Below, in pieces: positions 15,205 through 24,930 of a stretch of DNA of 39,279 bases. The DNA lies in assembly GCA_009786315.1 (NCBI GenBank), contig WQTM01000230.1:1-39279 (forward strand), written 5' to 3'. The notes under the pieces are model-generated. The model made no database searches. It was not told the origin of the DNA and saw nothing but the letters and a program-made list of their open reading frames with translations. The stretch is from Pseudomonadota bacterium. GTDB lineage: Bacteria; Myxococcota; Myxococcia; Myxococcales; Myxococcaceae. A program made the translations under genes and the position numbers. Position 1 is the first letter of the stretch. Every line of letters starts with the position of its first letter.

Positions 15205-18200
15205 GTGAATAAAATTTTCAGAAAGATGGCTATGCGGAAATTTTTATTTTTGTGGAACATGACGCTGGTGAGTTTGGCGTTTTCGCAAACGCCCGATACG
15301 CAGAACGTAGGGCTAAAGAAGTCAACTTCTGCTGCTCCTGACATTGCTTTAGCGGGGGATGTGACACGCAAGCAAGCGGAGCAAGCGCCGACGGCTCCGA
15401 TATTTCAATATGATCAGTTTCGTTTGGACGTAGAGCTACAGGTGGCGAGCAAGCGGCGCGAGCAGATTGCCGACCTGAACCAAATTATTCAGTTAGGAGT
15501 TGACGAGAAGGAGATGCCCAATCTGCTTTTTCGGTTAGGTGGGTTATATTGGGAGGAGGCGCGCTATCATTTCATTGAAGCCAGCCGCAAGGATGACGAG
15601 ATGGTGGCGGCCATAGACAGGCAGGACAAGGGTGCGCAGGCGCGCATTGCAGCAGAGAAGAAAGTGTTATTGGGCAAGCAGGTTGAATATGGTCAGCTTG
15701 CGAACCGGCAATATGCTGATGTGGTTCAGCGCTACAAGAACTACGCGCGCAACGACGAGGTGTTGTTTTTTCTAGGCCACAACTCCTTCAATTTGGGAGA
15801 GACCAGCAAGGGGCTGGTTGCTTTTGAGAAGCTCATAAAGGACTACCCGAAGTCTCGTTTTGTTCCTGACACCTACATTGTTTTTGGCCAATACTATTTC
15901 AACAATTCCCAGGGAAAAACGGAGCAACTCAAGAAGGCATTGGATGCTTTTCAGAAAGCGGCGGCATACCCTGACAACCAGGCCTTTGCCTACGCGCTTT
16001 ATATGCAAGGTTGGTGTCACTACAATTTAGGGGAGTTTGCCCAGGCCAAGGAGCAATTCAAATCCGTCATTCTCTATGGGGAGCTTGCAGGGAGGAAGGC
16101 GGTGGAGGGGGAGAAAGGCAGGCCGGACGCGCGTATAGGCCTCATTCGTGAAGCCATGAACGACTTTGTGCGTGCTTATGCGCGGGGAGGGGGGACGCCT
16201 GGGGATGCGAAGATGGAGTTTGCCCGTGTAAGCAAGAAAGAAGAAGAGCGTTTCAACATGCTCAAGCAGTTGGCGAACTTTTATTACCAAGAAGGCAGCG
16301 ATCGCGAAGCGGCGGTGGCGTTTGATCTATTGATTCAAGAGCGCCCGCTTTCTCCGGAGGCGCCTGGTTTTCAAGGGAAGATAGTGGACTGTGTCATGCG
16401 GGCGGGGAACAAGCCGATGACGGTGGCACAGGTACGCAAGCTTGTTAAAATTCTGACTCAAGTTGAGGCCAGTGGAACCATAACAGAGGCGAAGGACAAA
16501 ATTGCTTTGAGTGAAGCCAGGGATTTGGCGGAGCGAACCATCTCCAATCTTGCAGTGAACTGGCACAAAGAGGGTTCCAAGACGAGGAATGAGGAGACAT
16601 TTCAGTTTGCGAACGATGTTTACGCTGATTACATGACGCTTTTTCCGGACAGCAAGAAAGCTTATGAGCTCAGGTTTTTCTGGGCAGAGTTGTTGTTTGA
16701 CTTGTTGCACAACCATGCCAAGGCGGCAGAGCAATACGGGATGGTTGCAGACGAAGATGTACGTCGTATAGAGAGCAAACAAGCTCCGGGCAAGTGGCTA
16801 AAGGACGCCGCCTACAATGCCATTCTCGCCTACAATGAAGTGGTTGTTCAAGCCAAGGTGAAGGGGAGTTTGAAAGCTGGGGCAGAGAGGGCTTCGCGTT
16901 CATCACCTCCCAAGCCTCGGCAGATACCAGAGGAATACAAGCGGTTGTTGGCTGCTTGCGATCGTTATTTGAAATATGTTCCTGGAGAGAAGAGCCAAGT
17001 TGAAATCGCTTATATTGCGGCGAAAGTTTACTACGATCACAACCACCTAGAAGAAGCGAGTGAGCGTTTTATTGAGATTGCAGAAAAATATCCCAACGCC
17101 AAATTTGGGACAGGCAAGACGGCCGGAGAGTTGTCTGCGCACTTAGCCCTAAACTGTTATGAGCAGTTGCAGCAATGGGAGAAGCTGCATCAAACGGCTG
17201 TTCGTTTTTATCGCAACAATCAGCTTGCCAAAGGAGAGCTAAAGCGGGAGTTGGGGGAGATTGTTGAGAGTTCGGCATTCAAGTTGGTTGAGTTATTTGA
17301 GCAGAAGGGGGAGCACAACAATGCGGCGGAAGCCTACATGTCGTTTGCGAGAAATTTTCCAACTTCAAAACTGGCAGCTCAAGCTCTTTTTAATGCTGCG
17401 TTGGGTTATGCGAAAGCCAAGCGATTCAACAAGGCCATAGAGACGCGGCAGCTTCTCATTAAGCAACATTCAAGCTCGCAATATTACCCAGAGACGCTCT
17501 ATCTCCTTGCGCAGGACTTTGTGATGGCTGCGGACTTTGAGTTAGCGGCTGGCTATTTCGAGCAGTATTTTTTGCAATACAGCCGCACATTGCCACCAGG
17601 TGCGACGGGGGCAAAACGTTCGACCTCGCGTGCTGCTGGGAAGCATTCCGACAAAACGGTGGTGAAGCCAAAAGAGTCTGAATTTGGTTTCAAAGAGGAC
17701 AAGGCGCAGACGGCGCTTTTCAATGCGCTTTCCTTTCGAACAGGGCTTGGGCAACCTGAGAGAGCTGTTAAGAATGGGGACGTCTATTTGGGCATATGGC
17801 CCAATTCCAAGGAAGCGGACGAAGTGTTTTGGGCTGTTGTCCGGAACATGGAGAAGCTTGGGAGGGGTCGTCAAGCCATACGCATGTTGGAGGAGTATGC
17901 TGAGCAGAAGCGTCGTTCGCCGAATGCCTATGTGACAGCTCAGGCCAAATTGTTTGCGCTTGCACGTGGAGCCAATATGCGAACTTTAGCGGCGCGTGCG
18001 AGCGAGGAGCTGCGGACATATTTCAAACGTTTGCCCAAGAAGAATGTTGAAGAGCTTGGGATAGAGACAAAAGAGAGCGTGGCACTTGCTTTTTATGATG
18101 AAGCAGAAAGTGGCTACCAGCACTACCTACGGCTTCGCGTTCGCTTGAATGATTTGAACAATGCAGCTCAGTTTCAGGAGACAGTGAAAGCGAAGGAGCT

Positions 18201-18744
18201 TTCGCTTGCCGAGTTATTGCGGGTATACACGGGGATTGTTGGAGTGGGTTCTCCGGGGTATGCCATTTGTGCTTCTGGCAGGTTAGGGGATGCCTATGCG
18301 GATATGGCACAAAACTTTCTTGAGATGCCGAATCCTCGGGGGATGCCGGCGGAGTTGGAGGCGGAGTTTAGGGGTATGCTCCAAGAAAGGGCGTTGCCTT
18401 TCTCAAAGGAAGCGGTGGTATATTATCAAGCCAGTGTGCATGCTGCTCGCAAGAACAATCTTTCAAACAGGTGTTCGCAGAATGCGCTTGAGCAGCTGCG
18501 CAACAAATATCGAATTCCAGGTTTTGAGCAGAGGAGAGAGCTTCTCATGAATCTTGATACAAAGCAGCAAGTTCAACCGACCATGTTGACCACTCAGGCT
18601 GCTGCACCTGAGGCGCCGTTAACCCAGGAGCAAGTCCGGCGGTTAACAAATGCAATCCATGCATCTCATCAGATACCCATACCTGCCAAAGATGTTTCAC
18701 CTGCTTCTGAGAGCTTGAAGGAGTCCAATGATGAACCGCTCTAA
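15205..18744 (+). CDS. gltD: Large exported TPR protein, AgmU/GltD-like adventurous gliding motility protein
   Basis: Signal peptide MAMRKFLFLWNMTLVSLAFSQ, many TPR-like repeats, position at the head of a motility-like cluster. GTG at 15205 has SD AAGGAG; track start is 15073. Confidence 0.75.
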   Translation: MNKIFRKMAMRKFLFLWNMTLVSLAFSQTPDTQNVGLKKSTSAAPDIALAGDVTRKQAEQAPTAPIFQYDQFRLDVELQVASKRREQIADLNQIIQLGVDEKEMPNLLFRLGGLYWEEARYHFIEASRKDDEMVAAIDRQDKGAQARIAAEKKVLLGKQVEYGQLANRQYADVVQRYKNYARNDEVLFFLGHNSFNLGETSKGLVAFEKLIKDYPKSRFVPDTYIVFGQYYFNNSQGKTEQLKKALDAFQKAAAYPDNQAFAYALYMQGWCHYNLGEFAQAKEQFKSVILYGELAGRKAVEGEKGRPDARIGLIREAMNDFVRAYARGGGTPGDAKMEFARVSKKEEERFNMLKQLANFYYQEGSDREAAVAFDLLIQERPLSPEAPGFQGKIVDCVMRAGNKPMTVAQVRKLVKILTQVEASGTITEAKDKIALSEARDLAERTISNLAVNWHKEGSKTRNEETFQFANDVYADYMTLFPDSKKAYELRFFWAELLFDLLHNHAKAAEQYGMVADEDVRRIESKQAPGKWLKDAAYNAILAYNEVVVQAKVKGSLKAGAERASRSSPPKPRQIPEEYKRLLAACDRYLKYVPGEKSQVEIAYIAAKVYYDHNHLEEASERFIEIAEKYPNAKFGTGKTAGELSAHLALNCYEQLQQWEKLHQTAVRFYRNNQLAKGELKRELGEIVESSAFKLVELFEQKGEHNNAAEAYMSFARNFPTSKLAAQALFNAALGYAKAKRFNKAIETRQLLIKQHSSSQYYPETLYLLAQDFVMAADFELAAGYFEQYFLQYSRTLPPGATGAKRSTSRAAGKHSDKTVVKPKESEFGFKEDKAQTALFNALSFRTGLGQPERAVKNGDVYLGIWPNSKEADEVFWAVVRNMEKLGRGRQAIRMLEEYAEQKRRSPNAYVTAQAKLFALARGANMRTLAARASEELRTYFKRLPKKNVEELGIETKESVALAFYDEAESGYQHYLRLRVRLNDLNNAAQFQETVKAKELSLAELLRVYTGIVGVGSPGYAICASGRLGDAYADMAQNFLEMPNPRGMPAELEAEFRGMLQERALPFSKEAVVYYQASVHAARKNNLSNRCSQNALEQLRNKYRIPGFEQRRELLMNLDTKQQVQPTMLTTQAAAPEAPLTQEQVRRLTNAIHASHQIPIPAKDVSPASESLKESNDEPL

Positions 18745-20056
18745 GTTTTTCACAGGACGACAATTTTGCAGTTTGCGTTGCGAGCTGGTGGTTGTTGGTT
18801 GCATGGTTGTCTGGATGTTTGCTTGCCCAAGGACGGAGTCTGCGGTTCAGGTTTCGTTGCCCGAAGATGAAAAGCCGGTGCCAGCAGATTCGGAGATATC
18901 TACCAAGGCTCGGTTGTTGTTTGAGGATGCCAACAAAACTTTGGAGGCTGCGCGCAAAGCGAATGCATATGACTTTCCGGCCCTGGAGAGGAAATACAAA
19001 GCGGTTCTTCAGGCAGACCGTCGTTTGGTAGAAGCCGCCTACAACTTGGGTGTGTTGGCGCAAATGCAAAACCGTGTGGAGGAGGCTGAGGGCTATTACA
19101 AAGAGGTTTTGAAGCAGCGGCCTGAGGTTTCGGCAGCGGCGGTGAATTTAGGGGTATTGGCGATGAATGCAGGGGACTTGGGGAGGGCGCAGTCCATATT
19201 ACAGGCGGCGGCGGATATTTACCCTAAGGATGCAGAGAGCAGGGCACAATTGGCCAACGTATATGTGCGGTTGGGGGATACAAGGAGGGCGGTGCAGTCG
19301 GCGAGGGAGGGTCTCTACAGGGATTCTCAAAACCTTTCGGCCTACAAGGCGATGATGGCGGCCTATTTGTCGGCCAGGCAATATGACTTATTACGGCTTG
19401 TTGCTGCGCGGGTCAAAGATGTGCGCAAGGATGAGCCGGACACACCCTACTATTTAGGGTTGGCAGCTTTGGGTGAGGGCAAGGATGCTGACGCCAAGGC
19501 TTTGTTTCAGAGGGCGTTGGAGCTTCACCCTGGGCATTTTGATGCAGCGGTGGAGTTGGCGAAAATTGAGCTTCGTTATGAGAGTGCCGAGAATGCTGAA
19601 GTAGCTGTGCGTCGTGTATTGCAGATGGATGGGAGGAATGTTCCGGCATTATTGGGTTTGGCGGTGAGTTATAGTGAGCTTGGGCAGCAGGACAAGGCGA
19701 TGCAGGTATACGACGAAGTTGACAAACTCAACGCGAAGCAGCCGGAGGTAGCTTTCAACCGTGGTGTTATTATGTCCAAGAAGGGGGAGCCGGAGAAGGC
19801 GATTGAATATTTCAAGAAATACATACAACTGGTGGGAGGGCGGACGGTGGTAGACCATCCTGTTTATGCGAATATTCGTCAGGAGGAGGCGGTGATATTG
19901 AAGAGGGAGGAGGACAGTCGGGTAGCGGAGGAGGAGAAGAGGCAGCAGGAGAAGAGGCAGCAGGAGGAGAAGAAGCAGAAGGAAGCGGAGTTAAGGAAGG
20001 CGCAATCGGATGCGAAAGGTGGGGCTTCGAGTGCGGGGCCGGGCACGCCCAAATAA
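18728..20056 (+). CDS. gltE: TPR lipoprotein, AglT/GltE-like
   Basis: Putative lipobox VWMFAC, TPR repeats, charged Glu/Lys/Gln C-terminal tail; start overlaps the end of the preceding gene; SD AAGGAG. Confidence 0.75.
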   Translation: MMNRSKFFTGRQFCSLRCELVVVGCMVVWMFACPRTESAVQVSLPEDEKPVPADSEISTKARLLFEDANKTLEAARKANAYDFPALERKYKAVLQADRRLVEAAYNLGVLAQMQNRVEEAEGYYKEVLKQRPEVSAAAVNLGVLAMNAGDLGRAQSILQAAADIYPKDAESRAQLANVYVRLGDTRRAVQSAREGLYRDSQNLSAYKAMMAAYLSARQYDLLRLVAARVKDVRKDEPDTPYYLGLAALGEGKDADAKALFQRALELHPGHFDAAVELAKIELRYESAENAEVAVRRVLQMDGRNVPALLGLAVSYSELGQQDKAMQVYDEVDKLNAKQPEVAFNRGVIMSKKGEPEKAIEYFKKYIQLVGGRTVVDHPVYANIRQEEAVILKREEDSRVAEEEKRQQEKRQQEEKKQKEAELRKAQSDAKGGASSAGPGTPK

Positions 20057-20181
20057 CGACATCTAACCACACGCAGAAGTATCATTACTTTCGGTTGATA
20101 GGTGAAAACTGAAGATCACAAAGGCAGTGATGCCTATAGGAATGGCAGAAGTTTTGCGCTAGAACAGTGAGCAGGTGCGAT

Positions 20182-20436
20182 ATGAGGAATTGGTTTTTTT
20201 GTATGCTGGTTATTTCCGGTTTTGCGGTTGCGGAGGATGTTCCCAAGGCGACATATGAGGGCAAGGCTGGAGGGAAGCTCAAGGTATTTGATTTTGATGC
20301 AGACATTATTGAGGGGGACCTCAATCGTCCTGACAGCGAGTATGTGGATGCGATGACGCGGGCTGTGCACTCGAATCTCATTCGAGTTCGAGAGGACTAT
20401 AGAGAGAAGATCATGCAATCTGCAGGAGAGCTTTAA
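20182..20436 (+). CDS. Small exported protein, candidate GltF/CglF-like
   Basis: Signal peptide MRNWFFCMLVISGFAVA followed by ...LKVFDFDADIIEGDLNRPDSEYVDAMTRAVHSNLIRVREDYREKI. Assignment rests mostly on position. Confidence 0.55.
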   Translation: MRNWFFCMLVISGFAVAEDVPKATYEGKAGGKLKVFDFDADIIEGDLNRPDSEYVDAMTRAVHSNLIRVREDYREKIMQSAGEL

Positions 20437-20490
20437 TGTGCACCTTGTTTTATGAAAGTTACACCATTGCGGTGTTTAAAGGAGGTACCT

Positions 20491-22410
20491 TTGGCTACAC
20501 CATTAAGGCTTAGAGTATTTAAGGCGGGGGCACAAGTTGAGTGTAAGGATTTTGATTGTAGCATTATCAAAATAGGGCGGCTGTCAGCTGCCCAGCTTTG
20601 CCTGGATGACGAAAAGGTTTCTCGTATTCACGCGGTGATTGATGTGGCGGTTGATGGGACTTTTTCCATCATTGACATGGGGAGTGTAGAGGGGACTTTT
20701 GTTAACGGCAGGCGTATCAACCGTGGTGATTTGCGGTTTGGGGATGAAATTCGGGTGGGGAACACCATCATCCATGTAGAGGATGCTTCTGTTGCGGAGG
20801 AAGTTGTTGCAGTGCCAAGCTTGCCGTTGCCTGTGGCTGTTTTGGAAGCTGCGCCGGAGGCGGCGGTGGCTGCAGCTGCTGTGGTTGTTTCTGTTTCTCC
20901 CCACCAGACACCATCTGCTGAAGTTTTGCGTACCCCTGTGGTGACTGTTTCTCCCGCAGTGGTTTCTATTTCTCAGGAGGCTATTGGGGCGAGGGGGGCT
21001 TTGGGGTCGGCGAAGCCTGTTGTGCGTTCTCCGAGGAGGGGCGTATCCAATGGTGGGAAGCCCTTGGGTCTTGAGATTAGGCTCATGTGGGGAGACCAGG
21101 CATTAGAGTCGCACTATTTTTCTCCGAGTCAGAAAGCTCAGTTTGTGGTGGGGACGGCATCGGGTGTTGATTTTCCGATGAGGGATTTGTTGTTCCCCGG
21201 GACTTCGCTGGAGGTGGTTTCTTTTGACAAGGGGCAAGCCTCTTTGCAGTTTACGGAGAGGATGGAGGGGGAGTTTCATGCGGATGGCAAGTCTCCGATG
21301 AAGCTTTCGACGGCCATACAGGCGAAGGTTGCGGCGGCTGGGAATGGTGCCTACAGCATTGACTTACGTGACTCTGACTTCATGTGGATAAATTTAGGAG
21401 ACAATGTTGTACTTGAAGCCCACATGGACACGGAGCCGAAGCCGGCCTGGGTTCCATTTCTGAACCGTATTGACTTTTCGGCCCTCAATATTTTTCTTGT
21501 GATTGCATTGCTTGGCTCATTGTTTGTTATTTCGGCCCTCAATATGGAGAGGGAGGGCGGCCTAACAGACGAGTTGTCGGCGGACAATGCGCGGTTGGTC
21601 AAGCTTATTGAGCAATCTCCGGATATTCAGAAAAACATTCAGCGGAAGATAGAGAACATCAAAAAGTCCAATGCAGGCGAAGCTGCGGCGAAGGCGAAGG
21701 GCAATGATGGGGAGATGGGGAGGAAGAATGCTGTTCAGAGGGAGGGTAGAGCGACACCGAAGGGTGACCCCAACGACAACACTTTGCAGCGTCAAGTTTT
21801 GACCAATCTTCTTGGAGCGGGTTCAGGGAGTGGAGGTCCTGGAGGGAGTGTTTTGAGCAATGGGAGTGGGGGTGCGGCCATTGCGGCCTTAGGGAACCTA
21901 AGGGGTGCCAGGGTAGGAGATGCTGGGGGTTTAGGAGGGCTTGGTGTGAGAGGTGTAGGCTCTGGAGGAGGAGGCCACTCATTAAATTCCATTGGTATAG
22001 GGGGGACGGGGACGAAGACGGGCTCCTCGTTTGGTACTTCGGGAACTCCGGGGCTTGCAGGTCGCGCCAACAACGTTGTACCAGAGCTGAGCACGTCGGA
22101 TCTCAACATTGATGGCAACGTTGACGGTGAGCTTATTCGTCAAGTGATTCGCCGCAACAGCTCGCAAATTCGAGCTTGTTATGAGGCGCAGCTCATTCGT
22201 TATCCGAAATTAGCCGGTAGGATTGCCATTCGTTTTGTTATCAACAGTACGGGGACGGTTGATTCCTCCAATGTTTATGCTTCGACGATGAACAACAAGG
22301 AGATGGGGAGTTGTGTTGCGAATAAAATTCGGTTGTTGGAATTTCCCAGACCGAAAGGAGGCGGGACAGCGCAAGTAACATATCCTTTCATCTTTAAGCC
22401 TACAGGTTAA
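20491..22410 (+). CDS. gltG: FHA domain - TM - Gly-rich linker - TonB-like C-terminal domain protein, PglI/GltG-like
   Basis: FHA: IKIGRLSAAQLCLDDEKVSRIHAVIDV...SVEGTFVNGRRI. TM: LNIFLVIALLGSLFVISAL. C-term: VIRRNSSQIRACYEAQLIRYPKLAGRIAIRFVINSTG. TTG start at 20491 has SD AAAGGAGGT; track start is the ATG at 20452. Confidence 0.85.
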   Translation: MATPLRLRVFKAGAQVECKDFDCSIIKIGRLSAAQLCLDDEKVSRIHAVIDVAVDGTFSIIDMGSVEGTFVNGRRINRGDLRFGDEIRVGNTIIHVEDASVAEEVVAVPSLPLPVAVLEAAPEAAVAAAAVVVSVSPHQTPSAEVLRTPVVTVSPAVVSISQEAIGARGALGSAKPVVRSPRRGVSNGGKPLGLEIRLMWGDQALESHYFSPSQKAQFVVGTASGVDFPMRDLLFPGTSLEVVSFDKGQASLQFTERMEGEFHADGKSPMKLSTAIQAKVAAAGNGAYSIDLRDSDFMWINLGDNVVLEAHMDTEPKPAWVPFLNRIDFSALNIFLVIALLGSLFVISALNMEREGGLTDELSADNARLVKLIEQSPDIQKNIQRKIENIKKSNAGEAAAKAKGNDGEMGRKNAVQREGRATPKGDPNDNTLQRQVLTNLLGAGSGSGGPGGSVLSNGSGGAAIAALGNLRGARVGDAGGLGGLGVRGVGSGGGGHSLNSIGIGGTGTKTGSSFGTSGTPGLAGRANNVVPELSTSDLNIDGNVDGELIRQVIRRNSSQIRACYEAQLIRYPKLAGRIAIRFVINSTGTVDSSNVYASTMNNKEMGSCVANKIRLLEFPRPKGGGTAQVTYPFIFKPTG

Positions 22411-22496
22411 TGAGCTAGGATAGGATATGTGGAGGGAAGAAGGGCAGGGGAGATTTGAGTTATATATGCCTTCGTGGCGGTGAGGTGTTGAATAGC

Positions 22497-23120
22497 ATGC
22501 GTTTTCGATTGGCTTTTCTGGTATTTTTAATTCCTTGGTCATTGGTTTTAGCTCAAGAAACGGCTTCTGTTCGTGAGGGTGAGAGGGCGCCTTTGAGGGA
22601 GGTGGAGCAGGGAGCGTATTTGCGGTTACAAGGTGGCGTTTGGTATCTCTTAGAGGCACCGGCGCATGAAGGGGTGAAGGGGCCAAAGTCATTTGGGCAT
22701 TCTTTGCAGCTAGAGGTTGGCTATGAGTTTGCGGAGAGGTTTTCTTTGGGTGTCATGTTGCTTGGCACCTTCAACCCTGCGAATTCTTCATACCATGGCC
22801 AATCAAAGAACAATGAGGCTGCTGGAGGTTTTTCGTCTTTGACACCTGGTTTATCTGCCAAGGTAGGGTTATTTGGTTTCAATGATGCTCACTCGGTACG
22901 AAGGACTTGGATTTATGTACGTGCAGCTGTTGGAGCCAGTTTCTTTTTTCCCAAGGTTTTGCTTCCTGAGATGGACTTTTTGCTCAATGGAGGGATAGGT
23001 GTCGAATACCATACGCGCTTACGGCACTTTTCTATTGGCCTGGAAGCTTCTGGGATAGGTTTGCTGCGAGCAGGTGCTTTCGGCTTTGCAATTACACCGA
23101 GCCTAAGGTACGCGTTCTAG
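22497..23120 (+). CDS. Small outer-membrane beta-barrel protein, candidate GltH/CglE-like
   Basis: Signal peptide MRFRLAFLVFLIPWSLVLAQ, alternating amphipathic strands, C-terminal ...ITPSLRYAF ending in Phe. Confidence 0.65.
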   Translation: MRFRLAFLVFLIPWSLVLAQETASVREGERAPLREVEQGAYLRLQGGVWYLLEAPAHEGVKGPKSFGHSLQLEVGYEFAERFSLGVMLLGTFNPANSSYHGQSKNNEAAGGFSSLTPGLSAKVGLFGFNDAHSVRRTWIYVRAAVGASFFFPKVLLPEMDFLLNGGIGVEYHTRLRHFSIGLEASGIGLLRAGAFGFAITPSLRYAF

Positions 23121-23152
23121 CCAGTTGATATTATTTAACGAGGTTTTTGATT

Positions 23153-24883
23153 ATGTATGAGCAGCAACAGCGCGCGAAGTCCTCGAGGGACGAGCGTGGT
23201 GGAGGGCGTGGTAATTCTCGTGGAGGCAAACGTTTTGGAGAGGGCAAAACCGATACTGGGGCCCGGAAGGTTATTGTTGAGCTTGGGAATTTAGAGCGCG
23301 CACTTACCAAGGGAGATTTTTCATTAGAGCAGTCTCCGCTCCAAGAAATATTGAGGACACTGCGTTCAATGCGTTTGAGCTCCTTAGAGCAGCTTGAGCC
23401 CAATGCTCGAGGTCGGTTGATTACGTCCTTGTTTAGAGTGATGCGGCAAAAGAAGCCTGTTGTTTGGGACGAGTTTCTAAGGCAAGCGACGGCTGCAGTT
23501 AGCGCCTCGGCAGAGCAGGCACCCGCAAGAGACAAGCCTTCAGAAGAGGCAGCGGCGGTTGGTTCGGAGTTGTCTCAGGAAGTGTTGGCAGCTCCCAAGG
23601 AGGTGGCGGATGAGCCAGAGTTGCCGCGGGAGTCAGCAGTTGTTGTCGAAGCATCTTCTTCTGTTGAGGTGGCTGTTTTCGCCGCAGAAGAAAAGCAGGC
23701 GGGAGCCTTGGTGTCTCCGGAGCAATTACAGGCGCAGGCTTATCGTTCTGTTTTGGATTTGGTGGGGCGCATATGGCGTGCTTTGGGTGAGCAAGCTCGC
23801 TCGCAAGCAGTACTGGAAGCGAGTGGGTTACGAGCACTTTCAGAAGAACCCCAGCTTCTGCCGGAACCTGCCAAGAGGGCACCTGACTCCTCGCACAAGG
23901 AGAAGTTTCAAAAGGACAAGAAACGCGAAAAGTCTTCTCGGATAGATTCCCGCGTGACATTTAAGGATTGGAGAGAGCAGGCTGCTCATTTGGAGCAAGC
24001 GCGCAGGACACGGGATGCAGGGCGGCTACATGAAAAAAATGCTTCTTTCGTAGAGGCTGTTCGCCTGTTTGAGTTGGGAGGGGACTTAAAGTCCGCGCTA
24101 CGTTGTGCTGTGTTGGGTGAAATTGAAGAAGCAAGCACAAGGCTCATGAGTCGTTTGTCTTCCTCGGAAGTCAAGTCTATTTTGGAACGATTGGCTGCAT
24201 GGGGGTTGTTGATGGCCTATTGTGCAAAGACGAAGGACTATGAAGCGGTTGCTCGTCTCTATGAGCGGGCGAGGCAGATGGATCAGGCTGCATTGGCCTG
24301 GGAGAAGGTGGGGCGGCTTTCCTTGGCACGTAAAGCTTATGAGCAGGCAGGAGATTTAGAATCGGCAAGTCGCATGCGAGCCATTGAAGTCCAGCAGTTG
24401 ATGGATAGGGGAGATCGCTTGGGTGCAGCAACTTTGTTGGTGGCGACTGGGAATACTCAGGCTGCTATTGATGCACTAAAGGAGCTGCCGGGCCCCAAGG
24501 CCTACCGCTTCCTCTTGAAGCTAAAGCTTGAGGAAGAAGCCCAGAAGCTTGCCACAACTCAAATTGACCAAGCCATTGCAACAGGAGACCATCCCGCCCA
24601 TGCGCGTTGGTTGGAAGCTTTGGATAAGCTACCAGAGGCCATTGAAGCATGGCTGAAAGCCGATCGTCGCGACAAGGCGATGTATTTGTTTGAAAAAACT
24701 GATAAGCATGAACAGGCAGCAGAGTTGGCAGAGGCTTTAGGGCGTTTAGATAAAGCGGAAGCGTTGTTTCGTCGAGCTGGAAATGAGGAACAAGCAGCTC
24801 GAATCGCCGCTTTGCCGCGCCCCGTAGTGGCCGAAGCCCGACAGGATTCTTCATTGGAGCCCCAAGCAAGTGACGTTATGTAA
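23153..24883 (+). CDS. Helical-repeat (TPR-like) protein with RG-rich N-terminus, motility cluster member of unclear assignment
   Basis: N-term SSRDERGGGRGNSRGGKRFGEGK; C-term TPR-like repeats (AARLYERARQMDQAALAWEKVGRLSLARKAYEQAGDLESAS). No signal peptide seen. Confidence 0.7.
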   Translation: MYEQQQRAKSSRDERGGGRGNSRGGKRFGEGKTDTGARKVIVELGNLERALTKGDFSLEQSPLQEILRTLRSMRLSSLEQLEPNARGRLITSLFRVMRQKKPVVWDEFLRQATAAVSASAEQAPARDKPSEEAAAVGSELSQEVLAAPKEVADEPELPRESAVVVEASSSVEVAVFAAEEKQAGALVSPEQLQAQAYRSVLDLVGRIWRALGEQARSQAVLEASGLRALSEEPQLLPEPAKRAPDSSHKEKFQKDKKREKSSRIDSRVTFKDWREQAAHLEQARRTRDAGRLHEKNASFVEAVRLFELGGDLKSALRCAVLGEIEEASTRLMSRLSSSEVKSILERLAAWGLLMAYCAKTKDYEAVARLYERARQMDQAALAWEKVGRLSLARKAYEQAGDLESASRMRAIEVQQLMDRGDRLGAATLLVATGNTQAAIDALKELPGPKAYRFLLKLKLEEEAQKLATTQIDQAIATGDHPAHARWLEALDKLPEAIEAWLKADRRDKAMYLFEKTDKHEQAAELAEALGRLDKAEALFRRAGNEEQAARIAALPRPVVAEARQDSSLEPQASDVM

Positions 24884-24930
24884 CCCTCCAACACTTACGC
24901 TCGTAATTGTCAGGTGTTGTGGGGTTGGAT

